64,000 bases of DNA from Setophaga petechia. Taxonomy: Eukaryota > Chordata > Aves > Passeriformes > Parulidae. The notes beneath the pieces were generated by a model, which saw nothing but the letters and a program-made list of their open reading frames with translations, ran no database searches and was not told the DNA's origin. Below are positions 15,001 through 26,600 of the stretch, in pieces (position 1 is the stretch's first letter; each line of letters opens with the position of its first letter). Both the position numbers and the translations under genes were made by a program. The stretch is from NCBI GenBank assembly GCA_024362935.1, contig JANCRA010000011.1:1612001-1676000 (forward strand). Reading direction: 5' to 3'.

Positions 15001-16574
15001 CCAAGGTAGGGAGTGTTAATTAGCCAAAAAGGTCTTGCACCAATCTTTTGTAAATGGTGTTATAGGGCTATAATTTTCCATTCAGCTCTCCAGGAAGCTC
15101 TTGCAGATAGAATCTCATTCCCTTCTGGATTGTTACTGGATTTCAGAGAAATGTTTCAAACCTTGTTGCTGTCAGAGAAACTAATGACTAGACAGGTCTA
15201 CCTGGCAGGCTCTGTCATGTGGCACATGAAGCACTCCAATCCTGGTCCAGCAAAGGGACAAAAAAGCGTGAAAACATTCCCACAGAAGTCAGTGTAAGGA
15301 GCCAGTAACCTCTGGATCAGGCCACCAACAATGCGTGAAGGAGGAGCCATCAAGTGGCAAATACTGCCATCTCTGGATGTGGCTCTTCAGAGGGATGGAG
15401 TGGTGAGTCATGGTCAGTTTCCAGTCTCTACATCTCTGCTCTGTGACACTGGATTTCACTGAAAACATTTTAAGATTCTCCAGCATGGGCCTTACCCTCC
15501 TTGTTTACAGAAATTCATGAGGCATTTAATTAAAAACAAAAAAAAAGCTTCTTATTAAAGTAAGGAAACCATGACAAAGCAAGATATATCAGTGGTAAAA
15601 ACAAATACACCTTGCCTAGCAGAACAGCTATCCTATTATCTCATCCACATGGCACAGCCAGGGGAAATTATAAATAGCAGCAGCAGTAGTGCCTGGGAGT
15701 TGCATCTTGGCACCAGTGCCTCTGGGCACCTCCTTCAGGCTCCCAGTGGGTGACAGTGACACAGAGGGCAGGGCACAGCTAGAAAATCCCTGTCTGCCCT
15801 CTGCCCCCTGGTCGGGCAGGGCAGGCCCCAGGCTCATGGGGATGCAGCAGGCAGGCTCCCACCGACCTGTTCCCAGTCAAAACAGCAGCAGAGAACAGGG
15901 CTCTTCTGAGAAACACAGATCTTCCTGGTGCAATGGCTGAAAAGCACAGAGGAAGAGATGGAGAAGGTAACTGGTTTTTAACTGGTTGATCTGACACTTG
16001 AGATAATGGTGCATAAATGTAGCCTTGTGTGTGATCATCCCTGTCCACAGCAGAGAGAAAGCCTTTGTGCCACTACTATGACAGTGGACTAAAGAATGGT
16101 TGGAAGGGAGCCAGCAGAGCCAGGAGAGCCTCTGTGGGCTGGCTCTCACACCAAAGCTGGAACAGAGGGCAGCAACTACTCATTTATTTTGGGACAGCTT
16201 TGTTAAGGGTGCAATTATGTTCATAGTGAAGGAAATGCCTGAGCACCTTTCTATTGCTTGCACATTTTTTCAGAGATGTTGGGAAACATGGATGTACATG
16301 AGCACTTGATTGCAAGACCCTCATAATAAGGGACAAACACAGATCCAGACCCAGGCCAGTGCTCTTGAGTGAGTCCCACTTTACCTTGGGTTTCAGACTA
16401 GCACACTTCAGTGGCAGCATGAAGAGCACAACAGTCACAATTAATGGCTCAGCTGATGGACAGCAGTTTGGGAGCTTTGGTAGTCTGAAATGTGTTACCT
16501 TGTGTAGGGTCAAGCCCAGCTCACCACATGGAATGGAATTTAAGATATAATGAAGATTTTTTTTTTTTTATGAT
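1..16574. other. Intergenic DNA, no supported gene
   Basis: I read this stretch on both strands and found no exon series, RNA gene or recognisable protein domain. Open frames up to 188 codons occur (for example the minus strand at 6424-6990, 9674-10219 and 13614-14156). They lie in moderately GC-rich DNA, overlap open frames on the other strand, and encode Pro/Ser/Gly/Cys-rich low-information peptides, so I treat them as chance. Notable non-genic items inside are an exon-like block at 7351-7443 and a three-fold p53-type half-site array at 13907-13942. Short homopolymer runs occur at about 7918-7929 (T) and 14493-14513 (T10 followed by A11, a simple palindrome). Confidence 0.7.
13907..13942 (+). 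promoter_or_regulatory. Three tandem p53-family half-sites
   Basis: Three decamers each fit the p53 half-site consensus RRRCWWGYYY exactly: GAACATGCCC (13907-13916), GGACATGCCT (13920-13929) and GAACATGTCT (13933-13942). Both spacers are 3 bp, giving a 13-bp period. Pairs of half-sites with short spacers are the known binding unit of p53, p63 and p73. The array lies about 16.5 kb upstream of the PABPC1 start with no nearer gene recognised. It could be a functional distal element or simply a short 13-bp tandem repeat; sequence alone does not decide. Confidence 0.45.
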
Positions 16575-16771
16575 GAGGGTGGCAAAACACTAGAACAGTT
16601 GTACACAGAAGTAATGGATGCCCCATCCTTGAAAAGATTCAAGGTCAGCTTGGAGTTCTGAGAAACCCCATATACTTGAAGATATCCCTGTCTGTGGCAG
16701 CAGGGCTGGACAAGATGATTATAAGAGGTTCCTTCTAACACAACCTATTCTCTGATTCTATTCTATGACTC
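16575..16771 (+). mobile_element. CR1 LINE 3'-end fragment, degenerate
   Basis: The block has the order of landmarks of the CR1 3' region on the plus strand: a 'gcccatcc' type segment (about 16620), 'ttcaaggtcagcttgga' (about 16638), 'ccctgtctgtggcag' (about 16686), 'ctggacaagatgatt' (about 16706) and a terminal run of 'ctgattctattctatgact' (about 16752-16771). CR1 elements lack a poly(A) tail and end in short octamer repeats, as here. It is 5' truncated, as most CR1 copies are, and diverged, so it is an old insertion. Confidence 0.8.
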
Positions 16772-18487
16772 TAACTTGCTAACTTGACTGCTTCAAACCC
16801 TGTGTCCCTAGCCTGAGATCTGTATTGAGTCAAGATACTCCCTCCTGGCTCCACAACCAAGCCAAACTTCACCCCCACCCCTGTGTGAAGGTCATAAGGA
16901 GGCAGGTGTGACACCTACTGGTTTTCAGTCTGGGAATCATCCCCAGGTGGAGATTCAAAGCACAATCTAGTTCATGAGCAGCACATGGAGGCAGCATGTG
17001 CTCCAGCACCTTGATGAGGCATGGAGCATTCTGCACCAAATAAGAGCAAGCTGGGACCCCTCTGCTCCCAGTTTGTCTTTCAGGCTGATTTCCTCAGTGA
17101 CTGAGAAAAAAATCTTCAGAATCTCCACAATAACAATAGGAAATGCTTAAAAACCAGGCTGTGGCTTCAAACAACCTGTATGGTGGCTGCTTGCAGGAGA
17201 AGGATTGGGACACGGGAAGCTGTGCCAGGCTCTTGAGAGCTGGTGACTGATGTTCTGCAACCACAACCTGGCCACAAACTTCTGTGCCAGCAGAGAATGG
17301 GGCAGCAACCAAGGGGCTCCAAATGGTCCAAGAAAACAGCTAGGGATCTGTCAGGAGGCTGAGTGAGAAATGATACAATAATTTAATAAAAAAAGTAACT
17401 TAGAGGACATAAAACTCTTGGATGGGACTCTTGTTCTGACCATCTTGCAAAGGGGGAAAAGGGGGATGAAGAGAAGCAATTTGCAGGTGCAAGGGGTGTG
17501 AGCAGTGCAGCAGGGGAGAGGGGAGCTGCAGGGTGCACACCCCCAGCCCCAGCCCTGGCACTGAGACCAGCGAGAGGCTTCACCCCCACAGGCAGCTGGG
17601 CTCAGCTGGGCTCACTCCTCCCCATGGCTCTTCAGCTGGCACCAAGTGCTTCCTGCAGGTTGCTCAGAGGGGCTTGGCCATGGGCCAGATCTGTGCCCTG
17701 CCTGCACAGTGTGCTGGCAGCCTCCTGTCTTAGCCAGGACTCAGCATTTCCAGGCCATCTCCTTGCTCCTGTTTTCTTTCCCCAGGGCACAGCAGTGTGG
17801 AAGGAGCACAGGGTGCTGCTGGCTGCTGGGACTTGCTCTGTTTGGGTAACAGCAAACTCTCGCCTTCAGGGAAGGGAGTTGCACAACCAGGTGTGTGTTC
17901 CTGCCTGCTACAGCTCCTCACCATACAGCCCTGCTTTCTGATAAGCCAAGTAGTACATGCCAGGGTTCCTGTTTGCTCCCTGGCAGTGGGAATTAGTGGT
18001 ACATTCTGGCTATAAAAAATATACTGGCTTTCACATGGACCCAGCAATAAGAACAAAGGTGGAAAGGGGATAGGCGGGAAAACTGAAGAGCAGAGATGAG
18101 TACCAGGTACCAGTAACTGGACGTTGAGTAAAGCATGGATGCAAATCCCTTTCCAGTGGAACAAAATGCAGAAAAGAAAGCCTTTCATTTTGGTGCTCCA
18201 GCCACCATTTGGCTACAGGGGCAGAAGGCTTCATCTATAAAAGTGAGGCAAATGTAAAATAAAACAGAATTTCAGGAAAGCCAAAGCTAATTAGCAGCAG
18301 AATTTCCTGTGGAGTGGTCTATTTTGGGACACTCATGCCTTCCTGGGGTTGATCCTTCTAGAGCGGAATACAGGGTTGTTTCCACTCTCAAAATGACAGC
18401 ATTACTCTGAAAGTGAGATTGAAGACCATGGGAAGCCAGCCCTGTTCTTCTGTTCCACATTCCTGTAGCCCAAGGGTAGCTGTGGAT
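16772..18487. other. Intergenic DNA, no supported gene
   Basis: Nothing I can identify. Short open frames on both strands are mutually overlapping and carry no recognisable domain. There is no CpG island and no clear splice-bounded exon. Confidence 0.6.
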
Positions 18488-19215
18488 TCTTCCCAGAATC
18501 ACAGAATGGGCAAGATTGGAAGGGACCACTGGAAATCATCTAGTTCCACCTTGTGCATGAGCTGTGTCTCCAAAGCACATGACTCAGGATTGTGTCCAGG
18601 AAGCTTCTGAATCATTCCAGAAGGAGATCCCACAGCCCCTCTGGGCAGCCTGTTCCAGTGCTTTGTCACCCTCACAGCAAGGAATTCCTCCTCATGTTCA
18701 GACAGAGCTTGCTGTGCACCAGTTTTTTCCTGCTGCCTCTTGTCCTATTGCTTGGCACCACCAGGAAGAGCCTGGCTCCATGCTCTTGACACCTCCGTTC
18801 AGATACTTTACAGACATTGCTGAGGTCCCCCTCAGCCTTTCCTTTTCCAAGCTAAACAGGCCCAGCTCCTTCAGCCCTTCCTCATAACTGAGGTGCTCCA
18901 AACCCCTGATCAACTGGACTAGATGATCTCCAGAGGCATCTTCCAACCCTAACCCACCCTGTGATTCTGTGAATCACCTCCATTACCCTCTGCTGGACCC
19001 TCTCCAGTATATCCTTTTCTTGAACTGGAAATCTCAGAACTGGACCCAGAACTCCAGGTGAGGCCTCACCAGGGCTGAGCAGAGGGAGAGGATCACCTCC
19101 CTTGACATCCTGGTGCCCTATCCTAATGCACCCCAGGATAAGTTTGGTCTTCTTGGCTTCAAGGGCACTGCTGGCTCATGGACAGCTTGCTGTCCACCAG
19201 GACTCCCGGTGCAAA
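18488..19215 (-). mobile_element. CR1 LINE, minus orientation, 5' truncated and interrupted
   Basis: The block begins with the reverse complement of a CR1 3' end ('cagaatcacagaatgg...ggaagggacc', 18496-18529). It then runs antisense through the CR1 3' UTR and ORF2 end: 'cagcccctctgggcagcctgttccag' region near 18634, 'ccctcagcctttccttttccaagctaaacaggcccagctcc' region near 18830, and 'ctggaccctctcc' plus 'tggacccagaactccagg' near 18994-19060. It ends near 'gtccaccaggactccc' (about 19192-19207). It is about 670 bp long without the nested insertion at 18912-18972. The 5' truncation point is approximate. It codes for nothing intact. Confidence 0.9.
18912..18972 (+). mobile_element. Short CR1 3' tail nested in the opposite-strand CR1
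   Basis: A 61-bp plus-oriented CR1 terminus (landmarks 'actagatgatctccagagg', 'ttccaaccctaaccc', 'tgtgattctgtga') interrupts the minus-oriented CR1 at 18488-19215. The host element resumes immediately afterwards ('tcacctccattaccctctgctgg' region). The trinucleotide 'atc' flanks both sides and may be a short target-site duplication. The nesting shows that this insertion is younger than its host. Confidence 0.8.
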
Positions 19216-22200
19216 GACTTCCTCCTGGATTTGGGAAATTTTTGGATAATAATCTGGCAATATCTTGTCTGTGCCCCGGGGAAGAAATTGAAGCTGTTAA
19301 GTCTGAGCTGCCCAGCCAGCTCTTATGAAGATGGGCAGGGAATTGCTTTTATGCAAATCAGCTGAACAAGTGACAACTTGTTTTTGAAGACCAGTAACCT
19401 GGAAGCAGAGGCACTATTGCAGAAAGCAGAGGCTATTCTTAACCTTCTTTTCACTCCATGGAAGCTGTGCTGCTGCCAGGTGAAGCTGGCTGCAACACTA
19501 GAGAGCACAGGGACTGCTGAACAACACCCAGCATGAACCCCACGGGGCAGTGATGTCAGAAAAGACATGGAGGAGTTGGAACTCCCCACCCCTCCCTGCC
19601 CAGCTATGCTAGCTGGCATCCGTGCCCTTGGGCTTTGTTCTTTGCCAGCAGGAGATGGAAGATGATTTTGGATCACCATGCTCCCTGTTTGCTGCAGATC
19701 CCTTGAGAGTCTGCCAATGTGCTGTACCTGCTAATTCATGCCCATGCAGCATGTAGCACAGGCAGAGAGCACAAAAACATCAGCAGCAGAGCTGAAAGGA
19801 GCAGCTGGATGAAACAGACTTGTTATTACAGAGAAAAACACCTGGAAAAAAACCTCCAGCCAGCTAGAAGAAAGCAATCTATATCCATAAGTCAGATCCT
19901 TGTGGTGATCAAAGACCTGTTATTTGGCTTTGCATTTTTGCCTCTCCAATAAGTACATGTTCATCATGGCTTTCACACTCAAGATCACCAAGTACCTGAA
20001 CATCCCTGCTCTCAGCACTGGGGCACCTGACCAGTGGAAGGCCCTCACACCTCACATGCAATAGGCACAGTCCAGGCTGAGAGCAGCAGAAGAGGGCAGC
20101 AGCAGATTCCCATCAGAAGATCTGCACTGGGATGCCCATCCCTGTGCTGGCTGGACATCCCCTCTGGTGCTGCATGCCCAGTTCCGTGCCATGTTTGGCA
20201 AAAGTACTGTGGGTGCCTCTGTGGGTGCCAGGGACTGAGACAAGTGCCTCAAGCACAGCACTTGTCTCAGTCCCTGGCACCCTCTAACAGCCAGAGGCAT
20301 TTGCTACTCTTCTGACTCTGCATTCATTTTCAGTCTGCATTTCATAAAGGCAAAGGACTTGTATAATCCCAATGACTGACTGCCTGTTTTCTTTCTCAGT
20401 ATCCCTAGGTAACCTTGATGAAATTTGGCCAGGGTGCCTCAACTACAGAGGTGTTCTGATAAATTTACTGCAAATTGGTAGCTGGGCATAGAAGAAAGAG
20501 ATAGCAGCAAGAGATGGCAGCACCCCTACCCACAGAAGGGAGGCTGAGCTCGCCTGGCAGGAGCTTGGTCTGGCAGGTGGCAGATGATGTGCCACTCAGC
20601 ACAGGCACCCCTCAGCATGGGAGCACAGCTGGGGTGCCCATGCCCCAGCCTGCCTCTGGCCCAGCAGCAGCATCACTGGCAGTGAGATTTGATGGGGCAG
20701 GCAGCTCAGCAGAGCTGTGTTTTGGGAGCCTGGTTTTATCCATCCCACTGCTCAACAGCTTGTTTCATGATGCTTTCAAAAACTGGCAGCTTGCAGTATA
20801 TGAAAAGACCATTCTTTTTTCTACATTTATATATTTCTTTGGATTGCCTATGTAATCTCATTTTTAATAGCTGTTTCTATTTCATTTTCCTTTTGTTTTG
20901 GGTTTCACTGTGCTCATTCTGCTGTAGTTAAAAATTCCTGGCCTTTTAATGGTTCATCTTTCATCTTAAGCAGTATTAAGATTAAACATTCAGCCATGTT
21001 CCAGGTATTGCTTGTCCATAGGCCTTTGCCACATCCTCAGTGGATGACAACTAACATCCTCTGCTTATTCAGAGGCTGCTGTCACTTGTACAGACAGAGC
21101 AATGCAGATCTGGGGGAAGGCTGCCTGTGAGTGTAGCAGGAACCAGGATGGAAGGGTTTGCCTCAGAACAACTCAGGATGCTCCCAGACCATGCAGGCCA
21201 AGCCAAGAGAGTATCAGAGATGTTTCTGAAGCTCTTGTTTTGAGTGAAGTCTATAATACTGGGCTAGATGTAATACCCTCCATGCTCCTTTTCTTCCAGC
21301 CCCTTTTTGGATGGGTTATACACACCCTGGTGCTGTGCCTTGCCCTCCCCTTCTCCTCCCAGTCATCAGCTCACTGTGGAGCAGAGCTTGTGCTGCACAG
21401 TACAACACCCTGTCCTGGCCAAGGTGGAGCAAGGCCGATGTTGCAATGAGCCACTGGGAATTCTCTGGGCCCAGTGACCAGTGCCTGGCTCTCCTACTGC
21501 ATCCATCAAATGCAGCAGCCAGGGGGAGGAAGCCCTCACCAGACGTTCATCATGATGCTCTCCAGTGAGCTTCCATGGGAACAACACACCACCATAACCA
21601 AGGATTTGGAATCTCTCACTAGAACATTCACAAGCAGGGCAGGTACATGCAACCTATGGATGGACACTGATGCTTAGAGCAGGTTGAACATTTCTAGAAG
21701 CAGAAAAGCACCAAAATGTTCAGATGCCACTCACAAGCAGGCAGCATGTGCCACAGGCTCCAGCAGCCAGCACTTTTGCTCTGCTCCTCTGCAGGGATGG
21801 CTGAGACTCAAGCAGTCCCAGTTCAACACGTGCCTCAAAATAACAGTCCAATTGCTTCAGCTCCCCAGTCAAAGGCAGTGAACTGTCATCTTGCCTAGGA
21901 AGGGTGGGGAATTTGTATACTGTCACATCTTTCGCTAAGTTTTGCTTTACCTGGTATTTTGTTACCTGCCCCTTGGGTCTGCAGGTAACTGGACAGGTTT
22001 GACTCCCTTGCAGCAGGGGAAGCAGAGTCAGTCTCAGCTGGGAGAACAGCCCCAGCTGCAGACGGCCCAAGGACCATCTCCAGATGGGTCATTTGGCTTT
22101 GTGGTTATCTTGGTTGGCAGGAGAGCTCCTGCACCATTTCCAGCTCAGTGCTCCCCTTCCTCTGCTCACTGACTTTCTTTGCAGACTCATATAAAGCCCA

Positions 22201-23582
22201 AGGGGATTGGTGCAAACCTGGCACGAGGGAATGGAGGTAGTTCTAGGAGTCTGAATTGATGACTTCACATGACAAAAAAAAACCCCAAAATGTGTTTTCT
22301 CTAACGCCAATAATGTGGCAGCAGTGGGAGAGGAATTCAGGTCTCTGGAGAGACCCAGGTGCTTAGCTAGAGACACATCATCTATTTTCCACACCAGTTG
22401 GGCCCTGCCCTTCTGTGAGGGCAAAGGGGACACGAGCCAAACACGTTGGACATTTAATCCTGCCCTAGGCACCTCTTACAGTTCTTAGTGAAATCCCCCT
22501 TGCTCTGGACAGTCACTGAAATCCTCTTCCCATGTCCAGCCCCAGGACCTGAAGCCCCTCATGATATATCATCTCTCCCTTCAGTCCATTCACCAATACT
22601 CATCTCCTTCCCTTCTACTCTCCCATTTTTTAGGCAAAACAGAGTGACCAAAATTAGTACTAATTAGTTCTCTAGAACTTTGCTGCAAATTACATAATTC
22701 TACAGGAGGCCATAAGGCCATTTAGCATTTTATCAGCACTGGAACAGTTTCCCTTTGTCTCTGAATGACACACCCTGCTGCTATCTTGTGTCAGTTCTGA
22801 CTCTCGGGGCAGATCTAAATCACTAAAACGTCCCAAATTAACTCAGTGCAAAAAATATAAAAACAACCCTACAACCAACCAGCCTTTAAAAAAGAAGTGG
22901 TCAGGACAACATGGGCTGGAGAATGGGAGAAAGCCCTGAGTACAACAGAAGAAAGGAGCAGGAAAGGGGAATGGTCCTTCCCTCAATGGCAGCAAGTCCC
23001 TGGGCACGTTCAGCAGATGATGGAACCTCAGTCAGTCAGTGCCCTCTAAAGGATGGCCAGGCAGGGCCACACTCCTGTTCTGAGAGAACACCAGGTTTGG
23101 CCACAATGGGTTCCAACTGTACCCAAAGTGCTTCAGAAGCCAGAGACAGCACAAAACACGCCTCAATAGAAGAGATATCACAGTCTGTGACAATGGCAGC
23201 ACCCTGCTCCCCCCTCACACAGGTAAGAGCTGTACTGCAGGGCAGTGGCTGATGGCCAGACCCATCCCTTTGAGCTGAGAGAACTTTGCTGTGGTGCCAG
23301 AAGTGGAGAGGGGAACAGGGTCAGCTTTTTTAGCCACAAAGCCCATGTCAGGCTATGAGCAAGCAGTCTGGCTCCTTTCACAAGCAAGGCCCACAGTTTG
23401 GCAACACCATAAATTGAGCTAAAATGTCCTAAAATTGGGATAAAGGCAGAAGCATTTACTGAAATAAACTCCTCATGGTGGAACACATTTGTCCAAACAA
23501 TTGTGTTTAACTTGCATGAGCAGGAGATTTATGCAGGTTCTGTCATCTGCGTCTGGGTCAGAGTTTCATGGCACTTCCTGTA
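19216..23582. other. Intergenic DNA, no supported gene
   Basis: No exon series or RNA gene recognised. The one notable structure is the perfect inverted repeat at 20223-20282, listed separately. Open frames of up to 127 codons occur on both strands without a recognisable product. Confidence 0.6.
20223..20282. repeat. Perfect 25-bp inverted repeat, 10-nt loop
   Basis: The left arm (20223-20247, starting gggtgccaggg) and right arm (20258-20282, ending ccctggcaccc) are exact reverse complements over 25 bp, separated by 10 bp (ctcaagcaca). Just before the left arm is a short direct repeat of 'gtgggtgcc' (20209 and 20221). Transcribed on either strand this would fold into a 25-bp perfect stem. 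Perfect pairing with no bulges is unlike most conserved animal pre-miRNAs. It fits a recent template-switch or inverted duplication event, or possibly a young hairpin locus. Confidence 0.85.
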
Positions 23583-23665
23583 CAGAATCTCAGAATATCC
23601 TGAATTGGAAGGGACTCACAAGAATCAACGAGTACAACCCCTGGCCCTGCACAGGACCTTGAAGG
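23583..23665 (-). mobile_element. CR1 3' tail, minus orientation
   Basis: The sequence has the antisense CR1 terminus form: 'agaatctcagaatatcctg', 'aattggaagggactcacaag', 'ccctggccctgcacagg'. It is about 80 bp long, strongly 5' truncated and moderately diverged. Confidence 0.85.
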
Positions 23666-26600
23666 TTTTATTGCCTGTTCCATTTTGTTCTCCATCTGAC
23701 TCTTTATCCATGTCATCAGCTCCCTCCAATCACAGATCTTTCAATCCTGTTTACACCTTCTCTCTGCTATTTGCAGGTCTCTTCCTGCCTCAGATCTCAG
23801 GTCTTGTGTGCAGGTCCATAATAGGCTTGCCCAGACCCTCCAGCCACTGATGCAAAGTCACACTGGAAATGGGAGGTATTGTGCATAGATATTGTGCTGG
23901 CAGTGGGAGAAGGGAGCCTGGCAAAGAGATCCACAAAATCCTTGGGTGGGTGCAGCATTGTGGAGCTGATACACACTGACCAACATGAGGTGTGAGAGCT
24001 CAATCAAGCCAGCAGAGAGTCAACGAAATCTCATTCAAGTATGTGTCTCCATGTCCTGCACTCTCCTTCCTCAGCCATCATCCCTCCCATGGCACCCCAG
24101 GGCTCAGCATCAGGCTGCAGGAGCCCAGCCCAGCAGCCAGCCCAGCCACCCACTCTGCCTCTCTGCCCTCCCTCAGATTCACACAGGCCTGTGGATCACC
24201 TTCTACTTCAGTTTCATTTTGACTTTTCCTCTCTGTGCTTGGTTTTCAGATGGTCCCTGCAGTTTTCTTTGGCTCACTGTGTGAACTGAGATAATTAATC
24301 ACAGGCTGGCAGGGCTTCCAGGGCTGCACTAGAGGAGCTGCAGGCTGGCGTCTCAGACCAGCAGGATTGCAGCACTGTCTTAGGAGATTACAGGCTACTG
24401 ATTCAAAGGTGGCAGGACCATAATAAAATGGTCAAAGAGCCTGGACTGAGACCTGTGAGAGAATTCCAGGGCAAAGCTTTATCCATGGATCACAGAAATT
24501 TGTCCCGTGTATGGGTAATCTCAAGTCACAGTGAACAGCTAAAGGACTTTTCTCTTGAAACTGACCAAAGCATCCTTTGCTATTTGGTCCTTCTGGTTCT
24601 CCTGGCAATTGAATGACTGCAGCTGGTCCAGTGAAAGTCCAATTTTTTTCTCAAGCAACACACTCTTACGGTTCTACCATCAGCCTCTTGCAAAGGGAAT
24701 ATCCACAACATGAAAGGTCAGGCATCTCATCATGAACAAGGTGTGCACATAGCACAGCAACAGCAGCTTCCTTTGGAATAGGGATCACAGATTGGCACAG
24801 GAATCACTGTCCCATACACATTAATTCAGCAATGCCCATCTGAAGCAGATTATCTGCTCATGCCAGAGGTCACTCCAGTCTAACACACTCCCTGAGCCAG
24901 CACACACACCAGAACACTTTCTAGTGCATACCCTGGAAGAGCAGCATGGCTCTGCTAGAGAAAAAGTACTTTAAAAATAAAAGAAAAAAAGAAAAAACAA
25001 CCAAAGAAAAGAAAAAATCTTTTGCACTTCCACCGGGGATAGAATGAGAAGGAACTGCAAAAATGGAAATTTGGGTCAGACACTAGAAAAATAATTTACA
25101 AGTTAAGAAGAGTAACACCCCAGAATAGGCTGCCTTAGAGCGACTGAACTGCCACCCTCAGAGGACTTATATGAAAAAAAAAAAATATTGAAAGATCTCA
25201 ATTCGGATGATACTGTGTTCTCACTTGGCGAGAGAATGGAGTTGGATACTTACCATGCTTTCTTCCTGTCTCTTCTCTACACCATTCCCCACCCCCCATC
25301 AAAATTCTGCATATTTAACAGTCTACAGTCTGGTGCTTGCATAGAAATTATGGCAATGACTTTGTTTCCCCAGTACACAACATTTAACAGTCACTGTTAA
25401 ATGACTGTCCAACAGACCACTTTGAGGACGCTCAGGAACAGCAGCATGATACTCAAATGTTTTTGATTAGAGAACTTCAGCTCTTCAGGAAGAAATACTG
25501 CAGCTACTGGTGAAGTGAGCAAGCCTCAGAGATAACAAACTCTGATTGTAGCTAATAAAGGGCAGAGGGAAACATCAATCTGTTTTTCACAATACCTTGG
25601 TGGTTTCTTAGTGAGGGGGGGATTGCATCAGGCAGAGTGAAAGGGAGCAGAGGATGTGGCTGAGAGGAGGTGGCTGTGTTAGGGACAGGGATGGAGCAGC
25701 ACAAATCCCACCCTTGGGAAGGAAGAAGGGCTGAGAGAGAACTGTCAGAAGACCCAGAGCAGCTGAGCCTGCCCTCAGTGCAGCCAGTGACAGCTGAGCA
25801 TGGACTTGCCCTGCTCCTGCACTGTCCCTCTGCTCCAGACAGAGCCTTCCCAGAGCAGCTCCTTGCCCAGCCCCAGCTCTAGCACCTCTTCCTCTGCCCA
25901 TCCATCTTTCCAACCCTGACAGTACCTCCCAAGGCTCAATAATTAACCAGTAGAGTGAGGAGGGGGAGACAAAGTATACTCGAGGCAATATTCCTGACAA
26001 AACTTGGTTCAGTACATTCCTATTTCCTCAGCTGCACTTGGCATGGGGGAAAACAATCCCACTGCACAAACCTGTTGCTTTGTTTGCTTCAGGCACATTA
26101 CAAAGTAATTAACTATTACCTTTCCCATGTCATGACTGCCTGAGAATGACATTTCTTTCCCTGTTCTGTTGCCAAAATTATTTCTCCTTCACCAGTTCAG
26201 TAAACAAACCCACAGTTCTTTGTACAAATGAAGAACAGTTCCAAAAACAAGAGAGCAAAATTGCTTCTGCCCCCATTCAAGAAGACTCAAAACACAGAGC
26301 TCAGAGGTCTTGACATATTTTTCCCCCCCCCCATTTTTTATTAAACAAATTACTCAGAACTTGGGTTTGGCTGAGCTCAAAAGATTATCTAGCACTGAAA
26401 AGACTATCTGGACTAAGCAGGCTACCAAAAGCAAACAGTGTTATCAGTCAGGCACTTAGTTTAAAGAAACTGGCACTCCCCTTCAAAAGGTAAGTGTTCT
26501 TCCTTATCTCCTTAACACAGACCATCAAGGTTTTAGCTTTCACAGTGCCATTTTAGCACATGGCAGTGCCCTGTAGATGAACAGAAAAGGAAAATGCTGA

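Noticed and set aside
25088..25170. Possible old CR1-like segment
   Set aside because: Only short, weak similarity to CR1 internal strings and no terminus.
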